From QANA01 sp963665505 (GTDB lineage Bacteria; Bacillota; Clostridia; Christensenellales; Christensenellaceae), in assembly GCA_963665505.1 (NCBI GenBank), contig OY762275.1, positions 1,302,001 to 1,366,000 of the forward strand: 64,000 nt of DNA, written 5' to 3'. The position numbers were made by a program, and so were the translations under genes. This document shows positions 26,348-35,260 of the stretch, piece by piece. Under the pieces are notes generated by a model. The model worked only from the letters and a program-made list of their open reading frames with translations, made no database searches and was not told the origin of the DNA. Within the stretch, counting starts at the first letter, position 1; every line of letters begins with the position of its first letter.

Positions 26348-26947
26348 TTATTTATCTATAATGTAGGTATCATACATATCGGCGATGGCCAGCGCGGCAG
26401 CCAATGGGTATTTCCGATACGCAGCGGCTTGTGCCAGGCCGCCGACATAAGACCGGGCTGCATCGTCATATCCTCCCATATGCCATCGGATAGCCATTGC
26501 TTCCTCATCGGTCAGGTCGATAAATTTCATTGCCATATAGACGGATTTTTCTCCATGTCCAAGAGGCAGCGTATCGTCGATCGTATACACTTCCACTTCT
26601 TCCCACCTGCGTTCGCCCGGGATCTTCACGTTCCGAACCGATTTTATATAAAAATTGGTTTTGCAAAGATCGTGCAGCAAACCCGCTATGATCACGGAGT
26701 TTTTATCGGCATTTTCGATATTTTTAGTAAAATTCAGTAGGATCCTGTATACGGAAAGACTATGTATCAAAAGCCCGCCCTCGTAAGAACCGTGCGTTTT
26801 CGTACTGGCGGGAGCGGAAAAAAAGTCCGTCTCCGTTTCCAGCCAGGAAATGAGTTTTCCTATATTCGGTCTGTTGGTAGACCGCAATAAATCACAAAAC
26901 TCAGCTTTATATTTTGCAAGTAGTTGTTCCTTTATGCTATTATCCAT
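26348..26947 (-). CDS. HD-domain phosphohydrolase-like protein
   Basis: About 199 residues. THGSYEGGLLIHSLSVYRIL gives one metal His, AGLLHDLCK the HD pair, and MAIRWHMGGYDDAA a later His; together they form a single HD domain as in hydrolase proteins encoded near rnj or yhaM-type nucleases. Expected to hydrolyse a phosphate ester, substrate unknown. Start is ATG 26947 with AGGGGTG upstream; GTG 26953 is possible. Confidence 0.8.
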   Translation of the reverse strand: MDNSIKEQLLAKYKAEFCDLLRSTNRPNIGKLISWLETETDFFSAPASTKTHGSYEGGLLIHSLSVYRILLNFTKNIENADKNSVIIAGLLHDLCKTNFYIKSVRNVKIPGERRWEEVEVYTIDDTLPLGHGEKSVYMAMKFIDLTDEEAMAIRWHMGGYDDAARSYVGGLAQAAAYRKYPLAAALAIADMYDTYIIDK

Positions 26948-27006
26948 ATTCACCCCTATGGTGATTATAGCACACCTTAAGACATCTTTTCCACAGATTC
27001 ACCGTT

Positions 27007-27705
27007 TTACAGAATATTTTTCTTGTTGATCTCCCGGTTCAGTTTTTTGAGCGCTTTCTTTTCAATACGCGAAACATAAGACCTTGAAATCCCCAGTTGC
27101 CTGGCAATCTCCCTTTGCGGGAGCGTATTGCCCCCTCCCAATCCATACCGCAGCAAGATCACCTTTTTTTCTCTTTCCGTGAGTACCACGTCGATGGCCT
27201 TTTTCATCTTCTCCGTTTGTATTTTAAAATCCACCTGGTCGTCGATATCTTCTTCAACACCTATGACATCCAGAAGAGAGATCCTGTTGCCTTCTTTGTC
27301 TTCCCCGATCGGTTCGCTCAGGGAGATTTCCGCGGCGTTTTTCTTGTTCGCGCGCAAAAACATCAGGATCTCGTTTTCTATGCACCGCGCGATATAATTG
27401 GCAAGCTGGCTGCCTTTTTCCGGATTGAACGTATTGATCCCCTTGATCAGCCCGATCGTGCCGATCGAGATCAGATCTTCCGCGTCGACCCGCGCATGCA
27501 CGTATTTTTTTGCTATATGCGCCACCAACCGGAGATTGTGTTCTATCAGGATTTCGCGCGCCTTGTCATCACCCTGCGCGTAATACTTCTGTATGAATTC
27601 TTTTTCCTGCTGCGGTGAAAGCGGCTTCTTGAAATTCCGTCTCCTGTCGCCGATATAGCCCGCATAGAAAAAAATTTTGCGTAGAAGCTCCAAAATGGGT
27701 AACAT
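27007..27705 (-). CDS. sigK: Sporulation sigma factor, sigma-K type
   Basis: About 232 residues. The N-terminal hydrophobic stretch (LPILELLRKIFFYAGYI) fits the pro-sequence removed during mother-cell maturation, and KPLSPQQEKEFIQKYYAQGDDKAREILIEHNLRLVAHIAKKY is region 2 as in SigK. IGTIGLIKGINTFNPEKG binds the -10, and REIARQLGISRSYVSRIEKKALKKL is region 4. The gene is continuous: no skin element splits it. It directs late mother-cell genes (coat, cortex). The start is uncertain: AAGGAAGG is directly before a TTG at 27720 and 15 bases from the ATG at 27705. Confidence 0.92.
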   Translation of the reverse strand: MLPILELLRKIFFYAGYIGDRRRNFKKPLSPQQEKEFIQKYYAQGDDKAREILIEHNLRLVAHIAKKYVHARVDAEDLISIGTIGLIKGINTFNPEKGSQLANYIARCIENEILMFLRANKKNAAEISLSEPIGEDKEGNRISLLDVIGVEEDIDDQVDFKIQTEKMKKAIDVVLTEREKKVILLRYGLGGGNTLPQREIARQLGISRSYVSRIEKKALKKLNREINKKNIL

Positions 27706-27754
27706 AAATAAATAAACCAACCTTCCTTAAGAATGCTGGTTCATTATATGCGTC

Positions 27755-29020
27755 TCACAGACCGATATTGTCAAGGGAAGCATCGTGCTGTCTGACCTTC
27801 AGCATATCGCCCGGTTCCAGTGTGCAGGGACATGCGATTTTCAGCATTTCCTGCGGATGCGGCGCGCTTTGCCTCGTATTGCCTTCCAGATCTATGATCT
27901 TTTCCATCGTGAACGCACGTTGGTCTTGTGCGGGCGACAGGATCATGATCCTGTCGCCTACGGAGAATTTGTTTCGCTGTTCTATCAGATACATGCCGTT
28001 TTCATCCCTGTCGCCCCGTACGATCCCGCAGAAATTATACGCTCTTTCCTGCGGAAGGCGGTAGATATCGGATGCTTTTTCCGGTTCTCCAAAATAAAAA
28101 CCGGTACAGAATCCTCGCGTCGTGCAATCTTTCAGTTCCTCTACCCAACGTTCGTCCAGCACATATTCTTCCGGGCCGGCATAATAGGCGTCGATCGCAC
28201 GTCTGTACGCGTGCACCACAGAAGCGACATAATAGGCGGATTTCATCCTGCCTTCTATTTTGAAGGAAGAAAGCCCGGCCCGGATAAGCGCCGGGATATG
28301 CTCTATCATCATCAAATCCCTGGAATTCAAGACGTATGTGCCGCGCGCATCTTCAAATATGGGCAAGAAATCATACGGATAGCCCGCTTCATGCAGCGTA
28401 TACTGCCACCGGCAGGGCTGCGCACATTCTCCCCGGTTGCCGCTTCGCCCGGTAAATACGGAAGATAAGATACACCTGCCCGAATAGGCGACACACATGG
28501 CCCCGTGTACGAATGCTTCCAGTTCAAGTGTCTCCGGCGTGTTCCGATAAATTTCCGCGATCTCGCGGAGAGAAAGCTCCCTTGCCAAAATGACTCGTTT
28601 TGCCCCCGCCGTATGCCAGAAGCAGGCGCATTTATCATTCATCGTACTCAGCTGCGTGCTGATGTGGAATTCCAGCCCCGCGTCTTTCACGAGCCCGATC
28701 ATACCCGGATCGGACAGAATGACAGCATCGGCCCGCATATCTTTCAAAGCATGCAGATATCCGCCGATTTCTGCCATCTCTTCACTTCTCAGAAGCGCGT
28801 TTACGGTAACATATATCTTTTTGCCCCGCGCATGCGCCTGCGATACGGCATGCGCAAGCTGCGCCTGTGTAAAATTTTGTGCCGCCGCGCGAAGGCCGAA
28901 ATTTTTGCCGGCAAGATACACCGCATCGGCCCCGTAACGGAGGGCGGCATAAAAACATTCCATATTTCCCGCAGGCGCAAGCAATTCTACGCGCTTTGCA
29001 GGGGCCGGCTTAGTCTTCAT
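27755..29020 (-). CDS. Peptidase U32 family protein (tRNA/rRNA hydroxylation-type)
   Basis: About 421 residues. VELLAPAGNMECFYAALRYGADAVYLAG is the family start, ELEAFVHGAMCVAYSGRCILSS the U32 signature, and four Cys in that region (GAMC, GRC, GECAQPC) may bind an iron-sulfur cluster. The C-terminal barrel ends in LKVRQHD. Homologues (TrhP, RlhA) hydroxylate RNA using prephenate; older annotation calls them collagenase-like. ATG at 29020 overlaps the mltG end by 11 bases, so translation is coupled. Confidence 0.92.
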   Translation of the reverse strand: MKTKPAPAKRVELLAPAGNMECFYAALRYGADAVYLAGKNFGLRAAAQNFTQAQLAHAVSQAHARGKKIYVTVNALLRSEEMAEIGGYLHALKDMRADAVILSDPGMIGLVKDAGLEFHISTQLSTMNDKCACFWHTAGAKRVILARELSLREIAEIYRNTPETLELEAFVHGAMCVAYSGRCILSSVFTGRSGNRGECAQPCRWQYTLHEAGYPYDFLPIFEDARGTYVLNSRDLMMIEHIPALIRAGLSSFKIEGRMKSAYYVASVVHAYRRAIDAYYAGPEEYVLDERWVEELKDCTTRGFCTGFYFGEPEKASDIYRLPQERAYNFCGIVRGDRDENGMYLIEQRNKFSVGDRIMILSPAQDQRAFTMEKIIDLEGNTRQSAPHPQEMLKIACPCTLEPGDMLKVRQHDASLDNIGL

Positions 29021-30362
29021 AGGCATCCCACAATGCGGAATATTTCGCCTGTGCCGCAAGGTGTTCTTCATAAGTCTTGCTGAAGATCGTTTCTCCGGTT
29101 GCCGGGTCGCCCAGGCAGAAATAGTAATATACGCCCAGATATGACTCTTCCGGCCACAGGGCGGCCTCTATGGCCGCTTTCCCGGGGTTGCATATGGGTC
29201 CGATCGGCAATCCGCCGTACAGATACGTATTATAGGGCGAATCGATTTTCAATTCGTCTCCCGAATAAACAAGTTTCTTTTCTTCCATGAAATACCGGTG
29301 CGTGGCACAGGACTGCAGCGGCTGTTCGATCTCTAACCGGTTATGGAACACGGCCGAGACTTTGGCAAAATCATCTTCCTTTGCTTCTTTCTCGATCATG
29401 GAAGCAAGGATAACGACATCGTCCACACTCATGCCCAACTCTTCCGCACGTTCCCTGTATTCATCGGTAAACACCTTTTCAAACTGGTCCAACAGTTTTT
29501 CTATCGCCTGATCGGCCGTGGAAGAGATGTAAAAATCATAGGTTTCCGGGAATAAATATCCTTCCAGCACATATTTCCTGCTTTTCTCGGTCGTTGCTTC
29601 TTTGGCCAACACTTCCTGTATAAACCAGTATTTCGTGTAATCCAGCCCCGTGGTCACTTTGTCCATGAAAGAAAGGTCATTTTCCAATACGCCTTCCTGC
29701 GTAAACAGTGCGGCGTACGTTTCGACAGATATGCCCTCCGCAAAAGTCAGGCGTGTTGTTTCCGCCGCGGCGGAGGACCGCTTCAGAATACTTATGATAT
29801 CGTCAAACGTCATACTGGGCGAAAGCGTGAATTTGCCCGCAAGCAGTTTAGAGCTCATATCGGAAAAGTCGACGTAATATTTAAAAATTTTACTGTTCCG
29901 GATGATCCCCGCTTCTTCGAGTTTATTCGCAATAGTGGCCAGCGAGTCGTTCGTGTTGATCACAACATCAATTTCTTCCGTGCTGGCAGCATCTACCGGC
30001 GAAAAATAATTCGTATACGCATATTTGAACGCCATCACGCCGACGCCCACGACAATGAGCAACCCTATCAGGATAGAGACGGCCGGCCGTAGAACAGGCC
30101 ATATGAAACGGCTCCATATACGCCCGAACTTGCTTTTCGCCTTTGGGCGGGAAGGCGCCTGCCTTTTTGCCTGCCTGTTTTTGTGTACTTTCCCCGCTTT
30201 CGGGACCGGCTTTACCTTCCCATTTTCAGGCGAGCTGTCCCCCATTGTATCAGCGGGTTCTCTGAAGGTATTCTGCGGTTTTTCCGCATCCGGGTATTCC
30301 ACAGCTTTTATTGACCGGCGGAACGCCTGTTCCTCCGGGTTGTTGCGTTTATCCCTTTTCAT
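29010..30362 (-). CDS. mltG: Endolytic murein transglycosylase MltG
   Basis: 450 residues. A basic, proline-rich cytoplasmic N-terminus of about 90 residues is followed by one membrane segment (about 93-115) and an extracellular part: a LysM-like domain (NDSLATIANKLEEAGIIRN) and the YceG catalytic domain, with the catalytic Glu in ILASMIEKEAKEDD and the signature SPYNTYLYGGLPIGPICNPG. It cuts nascent glycan strands and sets their length. GGGAG precedes the ATG. Gene order rnj, ylbF-like, mltG, U32 on one strand. Confidence 0.95.
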   Translation of the reverse strand: MKRDKRNNPEEQAFRRSIKAVEYPDAEKPQNTFREPADTMGDSSPENGKVKPVPKAGKVHKNRQAKRQAPSRPKAKSKFGRIWSRFIWPVLRPAVSILIGLLIVVGVGVMAFKYAYTNYFSPVDAASTEEIDVVINTNDSLATIANKLEEAGIIRNSKIFKYYVDFSDMSSKLLAGKFTLSPSMTFDDIISILKRSSAAAETTRLTFAEGISVETYAALFTQEGVLENDLSFMDKVTTGLDYTKYWFIQEVLAKEATTEKSRKYVLEGYLFPETYDFYISSTADQAIEKLLDQFEKVFTDEYRERAEELGMSVDDVVILASMIEKEAKEDDFAKVSAVFHNRLEIEQPLQSCATHRYFMEEKKLVYSGDELKIDSPYNTYLYGGLPIGPICNPGKAAIEAALWPEESYLGVYYYFCLGDPATGETIFSKTYEEHLAAQAKYSALWDAYED

Positions 30363-30383
30363 TGTTTTTCTCCCTAAAATCGA

Positions 30384-30728
30384 TCACTCAAACAACCCGG
30401 TATCTATTTCACAGGCATCCCCAATGATCTTATATATGTCGGAAACCAGCGTATTGAATTTGTATTCCGCCGCAAAAAATTCCGTCGCTTTTGGATTGAA
30501 GCCCAATATCTCCCCGGTCTTTTTCAGTTTTTCCATCGTCTCTTTTTCCGGTTCTTTTCCGGAAAGGAGCGCAGCCTGCGCTTCAAACTGCAAGGCCTTA
30601 TACTGGCGCAAAAGATTTTTTGTCGTTTCGTCTTTGTATAGTTCGTCCTTCAGCGCCTTGTACGTTTTGAATTCTTCAGATTTTTTGATTTCTGATGCCA
30701 ATTCATGCGCCTTGTCATACACATACAT
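30384..30728 (-). CDS. YlbF/YmcA family protein
   Basis: 114 residues, all helical. YDKAHELASEIKKSEEFKTYKALKDEL and FEAQAALLSGKE match the YlbF family; in Bacillus YlbF, YmcA and YaaT form a complex that steers RNase Y and phosphorelay activity. Here it is encoded just after RNase J, fitting a role in RNA turnover. Start at 30728 because AGGTGA lies five bases upstream; an earlier in-frame start lies inside rnj. Confidence 0.85.
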   Translation of the reverse strand: MYVYDKAHELASEIKKSEEFKTYKALKDELYKDETTKNLLRQYKALQFEAQAALLSGKEPEKETMEKLKKTGEILGFNPKATEFFAAEYKFNTLVSDIYKIIGDACEIDTGLFE

Positions 30729-30745
30729 AAAATTCACCTCACGCA

Positions 30746-32446
30746 TCAAACTTCGATCACAATCGGCAATATCATGGGGCTTCTTTTCGTTTTTCTGTAT
30801 AAATAAGACGAAAGCGCCCGCCTGAGTTTATTCTTGATGGACATCCAACCGCCCGTTTTGGCTTTCATACAATCTTTTACCGTCCTGATGACCAAGGATT
30901 TCGCATGCTCCAACAGGTCTTCCGATTCCTTCATATATACAAACCCGCGGGATATGATCTCGGGCTCTAAGGCAAGCTCCCGCCTCTCCTTGGAAACCGT
31001 GATGACCACAATAAAGAGACCGTCCTGCGAGAGCAGCTTCCTATCCCGCAATACCACTTTCCCGACGTCTCCCACACCCAGCCCATCGATCAGGATGATG
31101 CCCGAGTCCACCGGTTCTCCAAAGGAAGCGGAAGCCTGCTTGAATTCGATCGGCAGCCCGATTTCCGCCAGGAAGACATCCTTTTTGTTCATCCCCATGC
31201 TGTATGCAAGGGCGGCATGGTTGTAGATCTGGCGGTATTCTCCGTGTACGGGGATAAAATAATTCGGTTTGACCATAGAAAGCATGAGCTTCAATTCTTC
31301 CTGGCAGGCGTGCCCGGATACATGGACCTGTGCAAGTGCACCATAAATAACGGTAGCGCCGCGACGGTACAGCATATTGATAACATTGGAAATGTATTTT
31401 TCATTCCCAGGGATGGCGGAAGAAGACATGATCACCATATCGCCCGGTTTGATATCCAGGCGGGCATGTTCTCCCGCAGCCATACGCACAAGGCCGGACA
31501 TCGGCTCGCCCTGGCTGCCCGTCGTCAGGATCACGACTTTCCTGTCCCGTACGGAATTGATATCTTCTATGCGCAAAAGCATCTTTTCCGGCAGGTCCAG
31601 ATACCCGAGTTCTTTTGCCACGGACGTGATCTTCAAAATACTCCTGCCGGTAAGACATACCTTCCGGTTATATTTTTTGGCAACGTCGATCACTTGCTGC
31701 AGCCGGTGGATATTGGACGCAAAGGTCGTGATGATGATCCGGCCGGTCGCTTCTGAAAAATATTTTTCAAAACTTTCTCCTACGCTCTTCTCAGAAATCG
31801 TATAGCCGGGCCGCTCGGCGTTGGTGCTGTCCGACATAAGCGCCAAAACGCCCTTGTTCCCTAATTCCGTAAAACGCGGAATGTCAATGATCTTCCCATC
31901 TATGGGCGTAAAGTCCACTTTGAAGTCGCCCGTATGCACAATCACCCCCAGGGGCGTCGTGATCGCCAAACCCACGGCATCGTCTATACTGTGGCTGACT
32001 TTAATGAACTCGATTTCAAATACGCCGCATTTGACCTTGTCTCCAGGCTCTATACGGTTGAGTTTCCCGGAAGAAGCACGGTTTTCGGACAGTTTCAATT
32101 CAACCAATGCCAACGTGAGACGCGTACCATAAACCGGCACGGTCGCAAACACGGGCAAAACATACGGAGTTGCCCCGATATGGTCTTCGTGTCCGTGTGT
32201 CAGGATAAAAGCCCGTATCTTTTCTTTGTTTTTTTCCAAGTATGTGGTATCCGGTATGACATAGTCCACGCCGAGCATATCCTCGCCTGGGAACATCAGC
32301 CCACAGTCTATCACGATTATATCATCCCCGTATTCGATAACGGTCATGTTTTTGCCGACTTCTCCGATACCACCTAACGGGATGATTTTCAATGTCTGTT
32401 TCTGTTTTGTTCTTTTCTTCAAAAATTTAATTTCCTCACTTTCCAT
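30746..32446 (-). CDS. rnj: Ribonuclease J
   Basis: About 566 residues, normal for RNase J. IIPLGGIGEVGKNMTVIEYGDDIIVIDCG starts the metallo-beta-lactamase fold; LTHGHEDHIGA binds zinc; the beta-CASP part has SDSTNAERPGYT, TTFASNIHRLQQV, SSAIPGNEKYI and VHVSGHACQEELKLM; the C-terminal dimer/RNA domain follows. It acts as endonuclease and 5'-3' exonuclease on mRNA and rRNA. The start is uncertain: the ATG at 32446 has no ribosome site, while a TTG at 32422 has GAGGA ten bases before it and gives a more usual N-terminus. Confidence 0.95.
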   Translation of the reverse strand: MESEEIKFLKKRTKQKQTLKIIPLGGIGEVGKNMTVIEYGDDIIVIDCGLMFPGEDMLGVDYVIPDTTYLEKNKEKIRAFILTHGHEDHIGATPYVLPVFATVPVYGTRLTLALVELKLSENRASSGKLNRIEPGDKVKCGVFEIEFIKVSHSIDDAVGLAITTPLGVIVHTGDFKVDFTPIDGKIIDIPRFTELGNKGVLALMSDSTNAERPGYTISEKSVGESFEKYFSEATGRIIITTFASNIHRLQQVIDVAKKYNRKVCLTGRSILKITSVAKELGYLDLPEKMLLRIEDINSVRDRKVVILTTGSQGEPMSGLVRMAAGEHARLDIKPGDMVIMSSSAIPGNEKYISNVINMLYRRGATVIYGALAQVHVSGHACQEELKLMLSMVKPNYFIPVHGEYRQIYNHAALAYSMGMNKKDVFLAEIGLPIEFKQASASFGEPVDSGIILIDGLGVGDVGKVVLRDRKLLSQDGLFIVVITVSKERRELALEPEIISRGFVYMKESEDLLEHAKSLVIRTVKDCMKAKTGGWMSIKNKLRRALSSYLYRKTKRSPMILPIVIEV

Positions 32447-32611
32447 ATAGGAATACTTATAATTATCATAACATATTTTTCCCTTTTCGTTAAGAGTCCG
32501 TCCAGCCATTTTATTATAGCCATAAATGCGGGCATCTAAAAACAAAACGGTGCATACAAGGTACAAAATATTCCTCCCTGCCATATTATAAACCAATGTG
32601 GGAGGTATAGC

Positions 32612-33379
32612 ATGAGTAAAATTGTAAATGTTTACAACATTTCTTTGAAATATCAATCAAAAAATGGTGAAATCGATGCTATATCCGATGTCAGCTTTTC
32701 TGTGGAGAAAGGAGAATACATCAGCATTGTGGGACCCAGCGGTTGCGGAAAAACTTCATTGCTATCCATAATATGCGGCCTTATTTCACCCACGTCCGGC
32801 AAAGTATTCATCGATGGAACGGAGATAACAAAACCCGGCCCGCTCATCGGTTTTATGCCGCAGAACGACCACCTGTTTGATTGGCGCACAGTATTCGGCA
32901 ATATTTTGGTTGGCCTGGAAGTACAAAAAAAGCGCACCAAAGAAAACGTTGCCTATGCGTTGGACCTGTTAAAAACATATGGGCTTTATGAATTTAAAGA
33001 TAAATATCCTTCCCAGCTTTCGGTTGGAATGCGGCAACGGGTCGCGCTCATACGCACACTTACCACGCACCCGCATATCTTGCTCTTAGATGAACCCTTC
33101 GCATCGCTGGACTATCAAACGAGGCTCGCCGTCGCCGACGATATCTATTTCATTATAAAAAACGAACGCAAAACGGCTGTTATGGTAACACACGACATTT
33201 CGGAAAGCGTAAGCATGTCGGACCGGGTGCTCGTTTTGAGCAAGCGTCCCGCCGTGTTGAAATCCATTCACGATATTAAGTTTGAGCACATCAGGAGAAC
33301 ACCGATCAACTGCAGGAAAGAAAAGGAATTCAGCGTGTATTTCAACCAGATTTTAAAGGAGCTTGATGTTCATGTCTAA
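32612..33379 (+). CDS. ABC transporter ATP-binding protein, NitT/TauT type
   Basis: 255 residues. Walker A GPSGCGKTSLLSIICG, signature LSVGMRQRVALIRTL, Walker B ILLLDEPFASLDYQT and the switch VTHDISES are intact; the signature has LSVG rather than LSGG, as often in this class. GFMPQNDHLFDWRTV is typical of SsuB/TauB/ThiZ-like ATPases. GGGAGGT precedes the ATG. Overlaps the permease gene by 14 bases. Divergent from rnj. Confidence 0.92.
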   Translation: MSKIVNVYNISLKYQSKNGEIDAISDVSFSVEKGEYISIVGPSGCGKTSLLSIICGLISPTSGKVFIDGTEITKPGPLIGFMPQNDHLFDWRTVFGNILVGLEVQKKRTKENVAYALDLLKTYGLYEFKDKYPSQLSVGMRQRVALIRTLTTHPHILLLDEPFASLDYQTRLAVADDIYFIIKNERKTAVMVTHDISESVSMSDRVLVLSKRPAVLKSIHDIKFEHIRRTPINCRKEKEFSVYFNQILKELDVHV

Positions 33380-34187
33380 AGAAAAACATGCCGGCCTTTC
33401 CAAAGAACGTGTTCTCTACCTGAAAAAGACACGAAAGGATAAAATCCTGATCCGGTGTACGAAAATCATGGCATTGGTCCTGCTGCTGGGTATATGGGAA
33501 TTAGCCGCAGATCTAGGCTGGATCGATTCTTTCATCATGAGCAAACCTTCCCGGATCATACAAAGCATCATCAGCGTATACAACCAGGGCAGCCTTTTTA
33601 AGCATATCGGCGTCTCCTGTCTCGAAACGGTCATCGGGTTCCTGTTGGGTACGGTCTTGGGCACGGTCGTCGCGACCATCCTGTGGTGGTCGGATTTTCT
33701 ATGCCGGGTTTTAGAACCGTATATGGTCATCCTGAATGCGTTGCCCAAAGTGGCGCTGGGGCCCATCTTCATCGTCTGGGTGGGGGCTGGAACCGGGGCC
33801 ATCATCATTATGGCGCTCGCGATTTCTCTCATCGTTACGATCCTCAGCGTTCTGAACGGATTTTTGGCCACGGAACCGGAAAAAATAAAACTCCTGCGGG
33901 TGTTCGGCGCCAATAAGCTGCAGATCTTCCGGATGGTCGTGTTGCCGTCTAATTTCCATACGATCATTTATTCGCTAAAAATCAACGTGGGGCTTTCGTG
34001 GGTCGGCGTGATCATGGGCGAATTCCTTGTCTCCAAAGCCGGGGTCGGGTATCTGATCGTCTATGGTTCTCAGGTCTTTCAAATGGATCTTGTTATGGCC
34101 AGTGTAGTCATTTTGACGATTGCTGCCGCCATTATGTATCAAGGTGTTGTCCTACTCGAGAAAAAATTAATAACAAGAACCGATTAG
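33366..34187 (+). CDS. ABC transporter permease, NitT/TauT type
   Basis: 273 residues, about six membrane segments in a BPD_transp_1 fold. The sequence ILNALPKVALGPIFIVWVG is the family loop before the EAA motif, and NGFLATEPEKIKLLRVFGANKLQIFRMVVLP is the EAA coupling loop. ATG 33366 has AAAGGAG five bases upstream, inside the ATPase gene. Works with the ATPase and lipoprotein on either side. Confidence 0.92.
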   Translation: MFMSKEKHAGLSKERVLYLKKTRKDKILIRCTKIMALVLLLGIWELAADLGWIDSFIMSKPSRIIQSIISVYNQGSLFKHIGVSCLETVIGFLLGTVLGTVVATILWWSDFLCRVLEPYMVILNALPKVALGPIFIVWVGAGTGAIIIMALAISLIVTILSVLNGFLATEPEKIKLLRVFGANKLQIFRMVVLPSNFHTIIYSLKINVGLSWVGVIMGEFLVSKAGVGYLIVYGSQVFQMDLVMASVVILTIAAAIMYQGVVLLEKKLITRTD

Positions 34188-34216
34188 TTATACATATTAT
34201 GTTCGGAGGGTAGTGT

Positions 34217-35206
34217 ATGAAGAAAATACTCTGTATTCTTATCGCGATGATGCTCACTCTGTGCATGGTCCTATGCGGCTGTGGGAAAAAAGAAGAAAGC
34301 GTCCAGATAACCGTCAGCGAGGTCACGCATTCGGTCTTTTATGCGCCGCAATATGCGGCTATCGCGCTCGGTTATTTTGAGGAAGAAGGGTTGGAGATCG
34401 AACTGATCAACGGGGCCGGCGCAGATAATGTAATGACGGCCGTGATCTCCGGGCAGGTAGAGATTGGGTTGGCCGGTCCGGAAGCGAGTATCTATGTTTA
34501 TAACGAAGGAAAAGAAGATTATGCGCAGGTTTTTGCGCAGCTCACCAAAAGGGACGGTTCTTTCCTGATCGCCCGGGAAGAGAAGGAAGACTTTACATAC
34601 GCAGACCTCATCGGCACACATGTCCTGGGCGGCAGAAAGGGCGGCGTGCCCTACATGACGCTGGAATATGTGATCAAACAAAGCGGCGTCGACATTTCGG
34701 AAATGGATCTGGATACATCTGTGGAATACGGTATGATGGCTTCCGTCTTTACCGCCGGCACCGGCGATTATGTGACCGCGTTTGAGCCGACCGCCAGTAT
34801 GTTGGAAGCAGAAGGTGTCGGCTACATCGTCGCTTCCGTCGGCCAGGACAGCGGAGAGATCCCCTACACCGCCTATTTTGCACTCTCCAGCTATATTGAG
34901 GAAAACAGCGATGTCATCCAAAAGTTCACCAACGCCGTTTACAAAGGGCAGCAGTGGGTTGCTTCGGCAACGCCGGAGGAGATCGCGAAAATGATCGCGG
35001 AATTTTTCCCGGATACGGATCTGGAAATACTCGTCTCTTCCATCGCCCGGTATCAGGAGATCGACGCTTATATGGCCGATCCTTTCATGACGAAAGAATC
35101 TTTCGACCGTTTGCAGGATGTCATGGAAGAAGCGGGAGAACTGACAAAGAGAGCTTCCTATGAAGATGTAATCAACAATACCTTTGCTTTCGAAGTCATC
35201 GGCTGA
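34217..35206 (+). CDS. ABC transporter substrate-binding lipoprotein, NMT1/ThiY-like
   Basis: 329 residues. Lipoprotein signal ending LCMVLCGC, then ITVSEVTHSVFYAPQYAAIALGYFEEEGLEIELING, the start of the NMT1/THI5-like fold; IGLAGPEASIYVY and GGRKGGVPYMTLEYVI are usual. The family binds nitrate, sulfonates, taurine, pyrimidine or riboflavin precursors; nothing here decides among them, and no TPP or FMN riboswitch was found upstream. CGGAGGG precedes the ATG; a strong terminator follows. Confidence 0.9.
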   Translation: MKKILCILIAMMLTLCMVLCGCGKKEESVQITVSEVTHSVFYAPQYAAIALGYFEEEGLEIELINGAGADNVMTAVISGQVEIGLAGPEASIYVYNEGKEDYAQVFAQLTKRDGSFLIAREEKEDFTYADLIGTHVLGGRKGGVPYMTLEYVIKQSGVDISEMDLDTSVEYGMMASVFTAGTGDYVTAFEPTASMLEAEGVGYIVASVGQDSGEIPYTAYFALSSYIEENSDVIQKFTNAVYKGQQWVASATPEEIAKMIAEFFPDTDLEILVSSIARYQEIDAYMADPFMTKESFDRLQDVMEEAGELTKRASYEDVINNTFAFEVIG

Positions 35207-35245
35207 ACTAAAAAACGCTGCGGCTTTGCCGCAGCGTTTTTTAGT
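35207..35245. terminator. Bidirectional terminator
   Basis: ACTAAAAAACGCTGCGGC pairs with GCCGCAGCGTTTTTTAGT around TTT: a perfect stem with A and T runs, shared by the importer and the convergent SPOR gene. Confidence 0.92.
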
Positions 35246-35260
35246 TGTACAAACGATTCC

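Noticed and set aside
34271..34921. 216-codon reverse frame
   Set aside because: Shadow of the NMT1-like binding protein gene.
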